Of a DNA stretch of 15,303 nt, positions 8,095 to 14,472 are shown piece by piece. Position 1 is the first letter of the stretch; every line of letters begins with the position of its first letter. The stretch covers positions 1 through 15,303 of the forward strand of contig URWC01000031.1 of assembly GCA_900551555.1 (NCBI GenBank), read 5' to 3'. The notes beneath the pieces were generated by a model. That model did not search any database and had not been told where the DNA came from. It saw only the letters and a list, made by a program, of their open reading frames with translations. This DNA comes from an uncultured Collinsella sp. (GTDB taxonomy: Bacteria > Actinomycetota > Coriobacteriia > Coriobacteriales > Coriobacteriaceae). The position numbers were made by a program, and so were the translations under genes.

Positions 8095-9117
8095 CTACAC
8101 CGTGAGGAACATCATCACGATGATCATAGCAAAGCCGATAAGGTCGGTCGGCAAAAACACCGTGCCCAGCATAACGGCGCTGGTGATGGTCGCCGAGACG
8201 GGCTCCACGGTTCCGATGAGACTCGCACGCACCGAGCCGATGTCCTTAACGCCCTGCATATAGAGCATGTAAGCAAAAAACGAGCCGATAACCACGAACA
8301 CCGCGAGCGCCTCGACGCCGGCAGCGTCGAGTGCCGGCACATGCGCCCAGGGCTGCACGAAGACACATGAGATCACGCCCGCCGTGAGCATTGCCGAGCC
8401 CGTGACGATGGGGCTGCCGTATTCGGGCAGGATCTTGGCGGGAATCACCGCCATACACGCGGCGCTGACCGCACACATAAGACCTGCTGCCAGGCCAAGC
8501 GGCGAGATATTCAGGCTGGTGGGGTCGCCGCCGGTGGCGATTAAAAAGGTTCCACCCAGAGCCAGGCCAATGCCGATGACTTCGCGAGTACGCGGCATGC
8601 GGCGATCGATCGCGCAGGTGTAGCCCATGATGATAACGAGCTGCAGGCACTGGAGCACCGTCGCGGTTCCGGCGTTCGTCAGGCGCACGGCCGAAAGATA
8701 GCAAAACTGGTTGAACAGCAGGCCAAAGGCGGTAAAGAGCAGCAGCTGCTTGCGATCGGCGGGTGTGGTCCAGAGCTTAATCAGGCGCTCGCGGTCGCGC
8801 GTAACAACCACGGCCATAAAGAGTAGACCGGCGAGAATCTGACGCACGCTCATAAGCCACAAGGTGTCGACGTGGTAGGTATCGAACAGAAAGCTCGCGC
8901 TGGTGCCCGAGAAGCCCCAAAATGAACCGCCCACCAGCGTAGCCAAGACGCCCGTGATCATCTTGCGCGTCGAAGCGCTGTTCAGGCGCTCGCGCCAGGC
9001 GCGGCGGGTGCTACGGCTGAGCTCGTCGGTGCCCTCGGGCACATCAATGTTCGATATATCGGTCATCGGCACCGAAGCCCCTGCGCCTTCAACCTGCTCG
9101 ACACACTCTTTGCTCAT
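8095..9117 (-). CDS. EamA/RhaT-family (DMT superfamily) transporter
   Basis: A ten-helix inner-membrane permease of the drug/metabolite transporter superfamily, usually exporting amino acids or other small metabolites; the substrate cannot be read from sequence. It has 340 residues. After a polar N-terminus of about 50 residues come two EamA halves. The first contains GGSFWGFSGTSASFLF and LSAVRLTNAGTATVLQ; the second contains PLGLAAGLMCAVSAACMAV and GSVRASLIGTVEPVSA, the classic paired-helix signatures. The ATG at 9117 has GGGGGAG five bases upstream. A later Met at residue 18 is a less likely start. It is monocistronic or leads into the DUF4012 gene across 149 bases without a clear terminator. 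Confidence 0.9.
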   Translation of the reverse strand: MSKECVEQVEGAGASVPMTDISNIDVPEGTDELSRSTRRAWRERLNSASTRKMITGVLATLVGGSFWGFSGTSASFLFDTYHVDTLWLMSVRQILAGLLFMAVVVTRDRERLIKLWTTPADRKQLLLFTAFGLLFNQFCYLSAVRLTNAGTATVLQCLQLVIIMGYTCAIDRRMPRTREVIGIGLALGGTFLIATGGDPTSLNISPLGLAAGLMCAVSAACMAVIPAKILPEYGSPIVTGSAMLTAGVISCVFVQPWAHVPALDAAGVEALAVFVVIGSFFAYMLYMQGVKDIGSVRASLIGTVEPVSATITSAVMLGTVFLPTDLIGFAMIIVMMFLTV

Positions 9118-9348
9118 TCCACTCCCCCGAAACAGCCTGGAAACAATTCGGCTTACCTTACCACGGCGAAGTCACCAGCTGGAGGCTTGTCCGTTTATCG
9201 GTAGGACAATTCCGCAGGCGTCTTTCCATAGCCCGATACCGCAATGGCCTTGCATTATGCGACAGCCAAATCGCGGCAGCAGGCTCTTTTGAAATGGATA
9301 CGACAAAGCCCCCGAATTCCACAATGTAAGCGATTTTTAAAAATGTTC

Positions 9349-9377
9349 TTGCCACCGAGTTCAGGCTCCGTTATATT
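9349..9377 (+). promoter_or_regulatory. Sigma70-type promoter of the tRNA-Val gene
   Basis: TTGCCA (9349-9354), a 17-base spacer and TATATT (9372-9377). The expected start is about 23 bases before the tRNA. The rest of the 289-base gap 9118-9406 shows no other supported feature. Confidence 0.75.
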
Positions 9378-9406
9378 ATCCCTTGCGCGCTTGCGCACCC
9401 TTGATC

Positions 9407-9481
9407 GGGCGTTTAGCTCAGGGGGAGAGCGCTTCCCTGACACGGAAGAGGTCAGAAGTTCAAATCTTCTAACGCCCACCA
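9407..9481 (+). tRNA. tRNA-Val (anticodon GAC), CCA encoded
   Basis: 75 bases fold as a full cloverleaf: acceptor GGGCGTT/AACGCCC, D-arm GCTC/GAGC, anticodon stem CTTCC/GGAAG with loop CTGACAC, variable AGGTC, T-arm AGAAG/CTTCT with loop TTCAAAT, then discriminator A and CCA. Anticodon GAC reads GUC and GUU valine codons. It has its own promoter upstream and a terminator directly downstream, so it is a single-gene unit. Confidence 0.97.
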
Positions 9482-9489
9482 AATGTTCG

Positions 9490-9526
9490 CAGCTCAGAGG
9501 CTATGTACTCTGGGCTGTTTTGTTTT
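9490..9526 (+). terminator. Intrinsic terminator of the tRNA-Val gene
   Basis: CAGCTCAGAG at 9490-9499 pairs with CTCTGGGCTG at 9508-9517 (10 bp, one G-T pair) around an 8-base loop, followed by TTTTGTTTT. The stretch 9527-9723 shows nothing further beyond the next gene's RBS. Confidence 0.9.
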
Positions 9527-9723
9527 ATGTCGCCAAATCCGCTGGCAGTTCCAACCGCCCAAGCAACCATCCTGCCCATGCACAAAACCGCGTCAATAGC
9601 CACCGAGGCCGAGGCCAACGCGTCTCGAACCCATCTGAGCCGCAGCTTCTCGGCAAAACGCCACAACGTCCACACCCTGCGGTATCCTTGAGCCACTTGC
9701 ACCTGCAGCACCAAGGAGCCGCC

Positions 9724-10410
9724 ATGCGCACCGAGCTCGATGTCCCCTTTTCGCACAAAGAAGAAGCCAAGGCGCTGGGCGCCAAATGGGACCGGACCAA
9801 GAAGATCTGGTATGTACCCAGCGGCGTCAACCCCGAGCCCTTTGCCGAGTGGCTGCCCGGTGTTGACCGATCCGACCCCTCAGCGCCGTATATATATCTA
9901 GTACTGGGCAAGCGCGAATGCTGGAAGTGTCACAAAGAGACCTCAGTCGCGGCCTTCGGCATTCCCTATCGAGCCGATAACGACGAGAGCATCGCCATCG
10001 CGCACGCGCCCAACGAAGCCGGGCACATTGCCATCGACACGGCCAACGCCAACGCACTCGCCATCGTGCCCGCTCTTGGCTGCGTGCCGGGCGAGATCCG
10101 CGACTACCTTCATAAGCGCTGCGGCTACAAGCCCGTAGGCGCGCGAGCCTCCAAAGCCCCGTCGCTCGGCAACACGTGCACCAGTTGCGACGCGCTGCAA
10201 GGCAGCCGCTATCTGTTCGAGGAGCCCTCGTCCCCATTTGCCCTCACTGCCATCAACAAGCTGCCGGCACTGGAGTTTGTGCGCGTCGAAGTTGCCGGCG
10301 TATTTGGCGTCCCGGCCACGCGCACCGACTTTGACCAGGCGCTCTTTACCTGGGCACGTGACCATCACGCCGAGTTCCACAAGAGCCTGCTCGAGGGGAT
10401 TTATTTGTAG
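9724..10410 (+). CDS. DUF5710-domain protein with two zinc-knuckle-like CxxC motifs
   Basis: Function unknown. 228 residues from the ATG at 9724, which has AAGGAG five bases upstream; the frame is open further back to 9244 only because it reads through the tRNA. Residues 4-45 (DVPFSHKEEAKALGAKWDRT, KKIWYVP) match the DUF5710 module known from plasmid TraC-type primases and other DNA-associated proteins. CWKC (66-69) and CTSC (152-155) could together bind one zinc, enclosing a roughly 80-residue alpha/beta segment. No membrane segment or signal peptide. It converges on the small CxxC gene with only 37 bases between and no visible terminator. Domain call from motif recall; role in nucleic-acid handling is inference. 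Confidence 0.8.
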   Translation: MRTELDVPFSHKEEAKALGAKWDRTKKIWYVPSGVNPEPFAEWLPGVDRSDPSAPYIYLVLGKRECWKCHKETSVAAFGIPYRADNDESIAIAHAPNEAGHIAIDTANANALAIVPALGCVPGEIRDYLHKRCGYKPVGARASKAPSLGNTCTSCDALQGSRYLFEEPSSPFALTAINKLPALEFVRVEVAGVFGVPATRTDFDQALFTWARDHHAEFHKSLLEGIYL

Positions 10411-10447
10411 AGGCAAAAGACACTCACAGCCAACTCCTCTGCATCAC

Positions 10448-10732
10448 CTATCCCTCGTCGCCGGCGTCGTACACGATATCGAGGCCACAAACAGGGCATT
10501 TCTCCGGATACACCGGCATATGAACGCCCGTACGTTTCCTCACTTCGTCGCTGAACCTGTCACGTGCATCGATGAACCGAATGTCGAGACACGGTATTTG
10601 CGAGCCGCAGCAAGGGCAGGTGACGACAAACGACCCGCAATCAACCCCTACGCTCGGAAACATATTGTTGTCTATAAGGGCACACGGCAGTTTTTCGTAC
10701 TTCCCCATCGCAATATCGCCTCGCCAGCTCAT
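10448..10732 (-). CDS. Small hypothetical protein with two CPxCG knuckles
   Basis: Not recognised as a named family. 94 residues from the ATG at 10732, chosen because GAGGGGAG lies five bases upstream; the frame is open back to 10804 but without an RBS there. It has two zinc-ribbon half-sites, CPCCG (39-43) and CPVCG (79-83), with an acidic/basic linker (DARDRFSDEVRKRTG) between them. Such paired knuckles normally make one zinc ribbon. It follows the HNH gene on the same strand after 122 bases and may be co-transcribed. A partner or nucleic-acid-binding role is inference. Lower GC than the conserved genes to the left. Confidence 0.65.
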   Translation of the reverse strand: MSWRGDIAMGKYEKLPCALIDNNMFPSVGVDCGSFVVTCPCCGSQIPCLDIRFIDARDRFSDEVRKRTGVHMPVYPEKCPVCGLDIVYDAGDEG

Positions 10733-10854
10733 ACACGCTCCCCTCTCGCTATACAAAACAGGAAGAGCATGCACCGGCAGGCGTGCGCGAGATTGCATCG
10801 CCACGCGATCCGATCAAACAACACGATCGTCAAAGAATGCCAAAGCCAAATACG

Positions 10855-11937
10855 CTAATACGGCAGAAGCCCCGCCTTTTCACGCTTCTTTTCCGAGCGA
10901 TCGAACTCAATGCGATGGGCCTCAAGAAACACCGTATTGGGTCGCCACTGACGCTCATTCGGCTGCCTTAGCGTCGCACCCGCAAAGGAAACGTAGTCGG
11001 TCTTATCCAGCAGGTACGATCCGCACAGCCGATATTCGCCGCAAACAGGCTCAAACGAAATCAGGTGAGCATCAAATAGGGAATGAAGATCGCGCCGAAG
11101 CAGAATGCCGTTGCTGGCAACCTGCGATTTGGGTCCCGAGTAATTCTCGATATGTGCAGCCTCCAGAGCTTCGCTGACGCCGCAGTCCGACACCGCGCAA
11201 CGGCCATCATAGGCGGCAACGAGCTGCTTGCGGAACCATTGCTGCCCCAATCGCTCGCGCCTTAACGCATAGCGGACCTTTTCGTCGTCGGTCGTACCCT
11301 GTCCGGCAAACTCAATATCGACGGGCATGTGCTTCAGATAACTCATGTCGGGTGCAAAACGAGGGTCCGGTCCGCCTTTATGAACAGGACCGTGCAGAAC
11401 AAACCATCCGTTTTCGGGCTCGAACCGCTCAACAAACGCAAGGCCGAGCACCTTGTAGCCCACCTCGGTTGCAAATATGACTCCGACTGGAACGCCACAT
11501 TCCATGCAGTTGAGCATTTTACGGTTGTAATTCTGGTCTCGGAAACCAACGGTACCCGGCGCTTGAACCGAGTACTTAATGACCCACGTACCATCGTCCA
11601 AATAGAGCGGAGGCACATCGGTGTAGAAGCTCTTTTTAGAGTTATGGACCGAAAGCGCAAAGATCTTATTGGGATCTTGCTTCACCCGATCCTGGCCCGG
11701 CCAGAAGATCCCTGAATCCCGCGTTACGGGAAAGAAGTCCGAGCCAATTCTCAAACGATACTGATACTGAGGGCTATCTTCCTTGGTGTGGTGCGGAAGG
11801 CTGGTCCAAACGCCGCCGCGCTGTTCCTCACCCAGAAACCACTCCCATGCCTCAACGTATTCGGAAGGCACGAGACTGCAGGCACGGTCATAGCTTGGTC
11901 CATCCATCAACGGAACAACAAGGTCAATGTCGTTCAT
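10855..11937 (-). CDS. HNH endonuclease with SRA/YDG-like N-terminal region (candidate modification-dependent restriction enzyme)
   Basis: 360 residues. The C-terminal third is an HNH nuclease of the HNH_2 type: QQWFRKQLVAAYDGRCAVSD, C247 and C252, LEAAHIENY with H262, NG at 276-277 and DLHSLFDAH with H285, all metal and catalytic positions in order. Residues about 105-185 (PPLYLDDGTW, NRKMLNCMECGVPVGVIF, YKVLGLAFVERF) resemble the reader part of SRA-HNH restriction proteins, which bind modified bases or phosphorothioate DNA and cut nearby. Residues 1-100 are unassigned. The ATG at 11937 is chosen for AGGTG upstream; a GTG at 11946 is the alternative. Nuclease call strong; the modified-DNA reader is inference. 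No cognate methylase is in the window. Confidence 0.85.
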   Translation of the reverse strand: MNDIDLVVPLMDGPSYDRACSLVPSEYVEAWEWFLGEEQRGGVWTSLPHHTKEDSPQYQYRLRIGSDFFPVTRDSGIFWPGQDRVKQDPNKIFALSVHNSKKSFYTDVPPLYLDDGTWVIKYSVQAPGTVGFRDQNYNRKMLNCMECGVPVGVIFATEVGYKVLGLAFVERFEPENGWFVLHGPVHKGGPDPRFAPDMSYLKHMPVDIEFAGQGTTDDEKVRYALRRERLGQQWFRKQLVAAYDGRCAVSDCGVSEALEAAHIENYSGPKSQVASNGILLRRDLHSLFDAHLISFEPVCGEYRLCGSYLLDKTDYVSFAGATLRQPNERQWRPNTVFLEAHRIEFDRSEKKREKAGLLPY

Positions 11938-12089
11938 CGCCAGCACCTACAACCATACGAACGCGAGTCATGCCCCTCAATAATATGGCCGAGAGTCAAT
12001 TATTACGAGATCTCATTCCGCGATCGGCACGTCGTTGATGCTCTCGGTTTGCCGCTGGCGCGCTTGTACCCCGCTACCCCACTCCCCTG

Positions 12090-12095
12090 TATACT
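12090..12095 (+). promoter_or_regulatory. Candidate -10 box upstream of the 163-residue gene
   Basis: TATACT lies 58 bases before the ATG at 12153. The best -35-like hexamer, TTGTAC at 12064, is 20 bases away, longer than usual. The 215-base gap between the divergent HNH gene and this gene holds no other clear signal. Confidence 0.35.
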
Positions 12096-12152
12096 GATGT
12101 AGCACGTGTTTCATCCAGGCTTGTTGGGCCGGATTGTTCATGGGAGGGTCTT

Positions 12153-12644
12153 ATGATTGCTTCGAATCCGCCTAAGGGGAGCGTTTCTTCTTCGTCCATC
12201 AAGCCGGTTACGCGCAAGGCCGTGCGCTGCCAGCGCGAGGTCGCCTGGCTTGTCACGCAGGCGGCGGGCAGGCTTGTGGCGACCACTCAGGACGTCAATG
12301 CGCCTACGCCGAGCTTTGTGTTAGCGGCGGCGCTGGATTTTGTGCGCCAATTGGAGCTTGCCGCGCAGGATGCCAACGGCCACCTCGACTACCAGAACGT
12401 TATGGCGCCCGACCTGCAAACGTTCTGTCACATGGCCAAGTTGCCTGCCGCGCCCAATGCGCTTTCGGACGCAGGCTACATGTTTACGCTCTCGGGCGCG
12501 GACCTTATCCGCGACATCTATGCATACTGCAGCGAGCTCGCCGAGCGCCACGTCTTTGACGCGGCAGAAGTCAAACCGGGAAATGTCATCAAGCTGGTTC
12601 TTAGGTTGTTCTTGATAGACGGGTTCGGGGCCATGCCGGCGTAA
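12153..12644 (+). CDS. Hypothetical protein, 163 residues
   Basis: Not recognised. The ATG at 12153 has a strong GGGAGGG four bases upstream, and codon use is like the neighbouring conserved genes, so it is very likely translated. The first 20 residues are Ser/Pro/Lys-rich. Residues 25-70 and 100-150 look like amphipathic helices (EVAWLVTQAAGRLVATTQ, FVLAAALDFVRQLELAAQ). A central GYMFTLSGADLIRDIYAY stretch is the most distinctive piece. No Cys pair, signal peptide or membrane helix. It is divergent from the HNH gene and convergent with the AlbA-family gene, so no operon partner suggests a role. Confidence 0.75.
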   Translation: MIASNPPKGSVSSSSIKPVTRKAVRCQREVAWLVTQAAGRLVATTQDVNAPTPSFVLAAALDFVRQLELAAQDANGHLDYQNVMAPDLQTFCHMAKLPAAPNALSDAGYMFTLSGADLIRDIYAYCSELAERHVFDAAEVKPGNVIKLVLRLFLIDGFGAMPA

Positions 12645-12744
12645 GCCGAGTCTTTAGCATCACCGTCGACTGGGCAACAACCGCTTTACCTTAATGGACG
12701 CCAATCGAGGGTCGATTATTGGGTCGCCTCGTCCACTAACGCAT

Positions 12745-13914
12745 CTATCCCACGCACTCCGACAGTCGATACTTGCGATTGCGGCTCGTCGCCGGCGCCG
12801 TGGGCTCAAGCTCGCCTTGAGCAATGAGCGCGTTGACGCGCGACCTAACCTGGGAAATTGTGAGCCCTGTGTGCTCTGCCAGCTCGCGCGTCCCCAGCTC
12901 GCCGTAGTGTTTGAGTGCCGTCACAATTAAGCCCCCGCCATGATCGACCGGCTCGATCTTTGAACGGTAAAGTACGACCTTGAACCGATCGAATCCGGGG
13001 CAGAACAGGGGCTCGGCCAGACCATGCGCGCGCATAGCATCGATCATCATCGGGATGCCCGAGCCATTGCCCTCAGCCGGCGAACCTGCGCCATCCGGCA
13101 GCGGGACAATCGACATGAGCTTCACAAGCGTCGCGTTACGGCATCGGGAGCTGCCGTCAAACAAGTTCTCGCGAGTCTTTCCCCCGTAAAGGCCGCCAGG
13201 ATTCGTCACCTCGACACGATCGTCAAAGACGTCGACGGCAATCGATTGTCCACAGAACCGATCCCCGTATTCTCGATGGATTACGGCGTTGGCGATTGCC
13301 TCGCGCAGAACCTCCTCGGGAATCTCCAGCGAGTCGATACGCGAGATGCCTTGGACGGTCGAGATGCGGCGCAGGTTTTTGGCGACAGCTGCGACGGCAT
13401 CCGAGATCATCTCGCCCAACGTTCCCTCACAGATTGCGCGGTCCATGAACCTCAGCGACCCCGCCATGCCCTTCTGAGTTCCCGCATGGACAGCCACGTC
13501 AATGAAGAGCTTGGGATAGAACTGCTGAGGGTAGGTGCCCACAACTAGGAGTCCAGCCTTGGTGACATTGCCCTGGGAATCAAGGATATTTAGGCGCTCC
13601 AGCTTCGTTTGTTTGTCCGGCGCACCGCGCATTGCCCGGGGCGTCAACGAGAAAGCCCGATCTATCGTACGGTCGACCAGCGTCTCGTCGAGATCGTCCG
13701 CGCCCGCACCCGCCACCGCGTCGCGATCGCTCGGAGTCGCTCGACCGTATGACCCCAATGCGAGCACCTCGGTCGATGAAAGCGGCACATCTTTGTCATC
13801 GATGCGCTTGTAGCTGCCGCCCTGGGCGCCTCGCTCTATGACATAGCAGGGCTTGCTCGACGGATCGAGCTCCTCAATCGTAATGACGAGAACGATGACG
13901 TCCTGAAGCTCCAC
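12745..13914 (-). CDS. ATP-binding protein of the AlbA_2/HATPase (COG2865-like) family, N-terminally truncated
   Basis: 389 residues from a GTG at 13914. Members normally begin with a full AlbA_2 (Schlafen-type) domain; here the first residues (VIVLVITIEELDPSSKPCYV, then GGSYKRIDDKDVPLSSTEV) are its C-terminal half only, so about 120-150 residues are missing. The rest is intact: YPQQFYPKLFIDVAVH, GHKL-type ATP site with EVLREAIANAVIHREYGD (200-218), DDRVEVTNPGGLYGG (231-245) and GNGSGIPM (282-289), then a C-terminal winged helix (about 327-385). The frame runs back only 21 codons to a TAA at 13978-13980 with no ATG, GTG or TTG. AGGA nine bases before the GTG could serve as RBS. Proteins of this family are proposed regulators or defence-linked; whether the remnant is made is uncertain. 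Confidence 0.8.
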   Translation of the reverse strand: MELQDVIVLVITIEELDPSSKPCYVIERGAQGGSYKRIDDKDVPLSSTEVLALGSYGRATPSDRDAVAGAGADDLDETLVDRTIDRAFSLTPRAMRGAPDKQTKLERLNILDSQGNVTKAGLLVVGTYPQQFYPKLFIDVAVHAGTQKGMAGSLRFMDRAICEGTLGEMISDAVAAVAKNLRRISTVQGISRIDSLEIPEEVLREAIANAVIHREYGDRFCGQSIAVDVFDDRVEVTNPGGLYGGKTRENLFDGSSRCRNATLVKLMSIVPLPDGAGSPAEGNGSGIPMMIDAMRAHGLAEPLFCPGFDRFKVVLYRSKIEPVDHGGGLIVTALKHYGELGTRELAEHTGLTISQVRSRVNALIAQGELEPTAPATSRNRKYRLSECVG

Positions 13915-13959
13915 TCGCTCGGTCCTGCGGAGAATGCCGCGGATAGATTTCCCTCGTCT

Positions 13960-14040
13960 CTCAGTTATCTCTCGTAATTATCTCTCATTTTTCTCTCTAT
14001 CTCTCGGCTTAGAGATAAGAGATAGATAGAGATGGAATGT
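13960..14040. repeat. Cluster A of the TTATCTCTC motif array
   Basis: TTATCTCTC occurs at 13965 and 13978 (13 bases apart), TATCTCTC at 13998, and inverted forms (GAGATAA, AGAGATA) at 14012-14024, followed by GATAGATAGAGATGG. The direct and inverted parts can form an imperfect hairpin around GGCTTA. The cluster lies immediately upstream of the truncated AlbA-family gene (which starts at 13914 on the minus strand). It shares the 14-mer CTCAGTTATCTCTC with cluster B. Confidence 0.85.
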
Positions 14041-14055
14041 CTACCATTTGCTTCA

Positions 14056-14083
14056 TTTATACATATTTTTGCTGGTAGAACAA
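14056..14083 (-). promoter_or_regulatory. Candidate promoter pointing to the AlbA-family gene
   Basis: On the minus strand, TTGTTC (14078-14083), a 16-base spacer and TATAAA (14056-14061) in the AT-rich stretch between the two motif clusters. It would give a leader of about 135 bases that carries cluster A in RNA. Motif-based only. Confidence 0.4.
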
Positions 14084-14085
14084 TC

Positions 14086-14102
14086 GGTATTGAGACAATA
14101 CC
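14086..14102. repeat. Small perfect hairpin GGTATTG-AGA-CAATACC
   Basis: Seven base pairs and a 3-base loop, between the candidate minus-strand promoter and cluster B. It could be an operator dyad for a dimeric repressor. No T tract follows on either strand, so it is not a terminator. Confidence 0.5.
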
Positions 14103-14124
14103 ATGATTGCCTGTCTCTTTGCTG

Positions 14125-14199
14125 CTCAGTTATCTCTCATATTTATCTCTCGTCTTTCTGTTATCTCTCGTATTTGTGACGAATGAGAGATGAGAGATA
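14125..14199. repeat. Cluster B of the TTATCTCTC motif array
   Basis: TTATCTCTC occurs at 14130, 14143 (again 13 bases apart) and 14161. An inverted GAGAGATA at 14192-14199 pairs with TATCTCTC at 14162-14169, and a further GAGAGAT is at 14185. The first copy sits in the same CTCAGTTATCTCTC context as cluster A, 165 bases away. Confidence 0.85.
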
Positions 14200-14212
14200 C
14201 GTGAGTGATGGA

Positions 14213-14336
14213 CGAGCGAGGATTTTCGGACGGTCGGATATCGAGAGTGGATATTTGGACGGTTTTTTGGGCTTTTGCGGCAGATTCCGTCCAAATATCC
14301 ACTCTCGTTTGGCGAGTGTCCAATTTTCCACGCTCG
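14213..14336. repeat. 124-base two-fold symmetric element of four 21-base units
   Basis: Four related 21-base units: forward at 14213-14233 and 14242-14262, reversed at 14287-14307 and 14316-14336. Units start 29 bases apart within each pair, and the whole is symmetric about 14274.5. The inner pair is a perfect 21-bp inverted repeat (unit begins CGAGAGTGGA and ends TTTGGACGG) around a 24-base loop. Outer units match the inner unit at 17 and 16 of 21 positions. The core common to all is CGAG.G.GGA followed by GGAC. No run of Ts follows either arm, so simple termination is unlikely. It lies between the motif array and the M16C gene. Confidence 0.9.
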
Positions 14337-14414
14337 CGCGGCGGTCACGCGGGGCCTTTGCCCAATCCGCCAGCATCGTCTTCAGTTCGCCGCAGAGCCG
14401 CGGCCCCATATGGG

Positions 14415-14456
14415 TATACTCTCGGGGATTCGACTCGATTCGCCCCCGCTGGGGCG
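14415..14456 (+). promoter_or_regulatory. Candidate -10 box and leader hairpin ahead of the M16C gene
   Basis: TATACT at 14415-14420 lies 53 bases before the ATG, without a good -35. The following leader holds CGCCCC-CGCT-GGGGCG (14441-14456), a 6-bp hairpin ending four bases before the AGGAG, close enough to influence ribosome access. Confidence 0.4.
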
Positions 14457-14472
14457 TCAAAGGAGACTGCAT

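Noticed and set aside
9459..9481. tRNA-Val 3' end as an attachment site
   Set aside because: No second copy of the tRNA 3' end and no integrase gene is visible in the window.
9244..9723. Upstream extension of the DUF5710 frame
   Set aside because: It reads through the tRNA-Val gene and its terminator; the ATG at 9724 has an AAGGAG.
12701..12722. AATCGA-GGG-TCGATT hairpin between the convergent 163-residue gene and AlbA-family gene
   Set aside because: Only six base pairs and no T tract on either strand; too weak to call a terminator.
13960..14199. CRISPR array
   Set aside because: Repeats are only 9 bases, spacers are 4-11 bases and unequal, and there are inverted copies and no cas genes.
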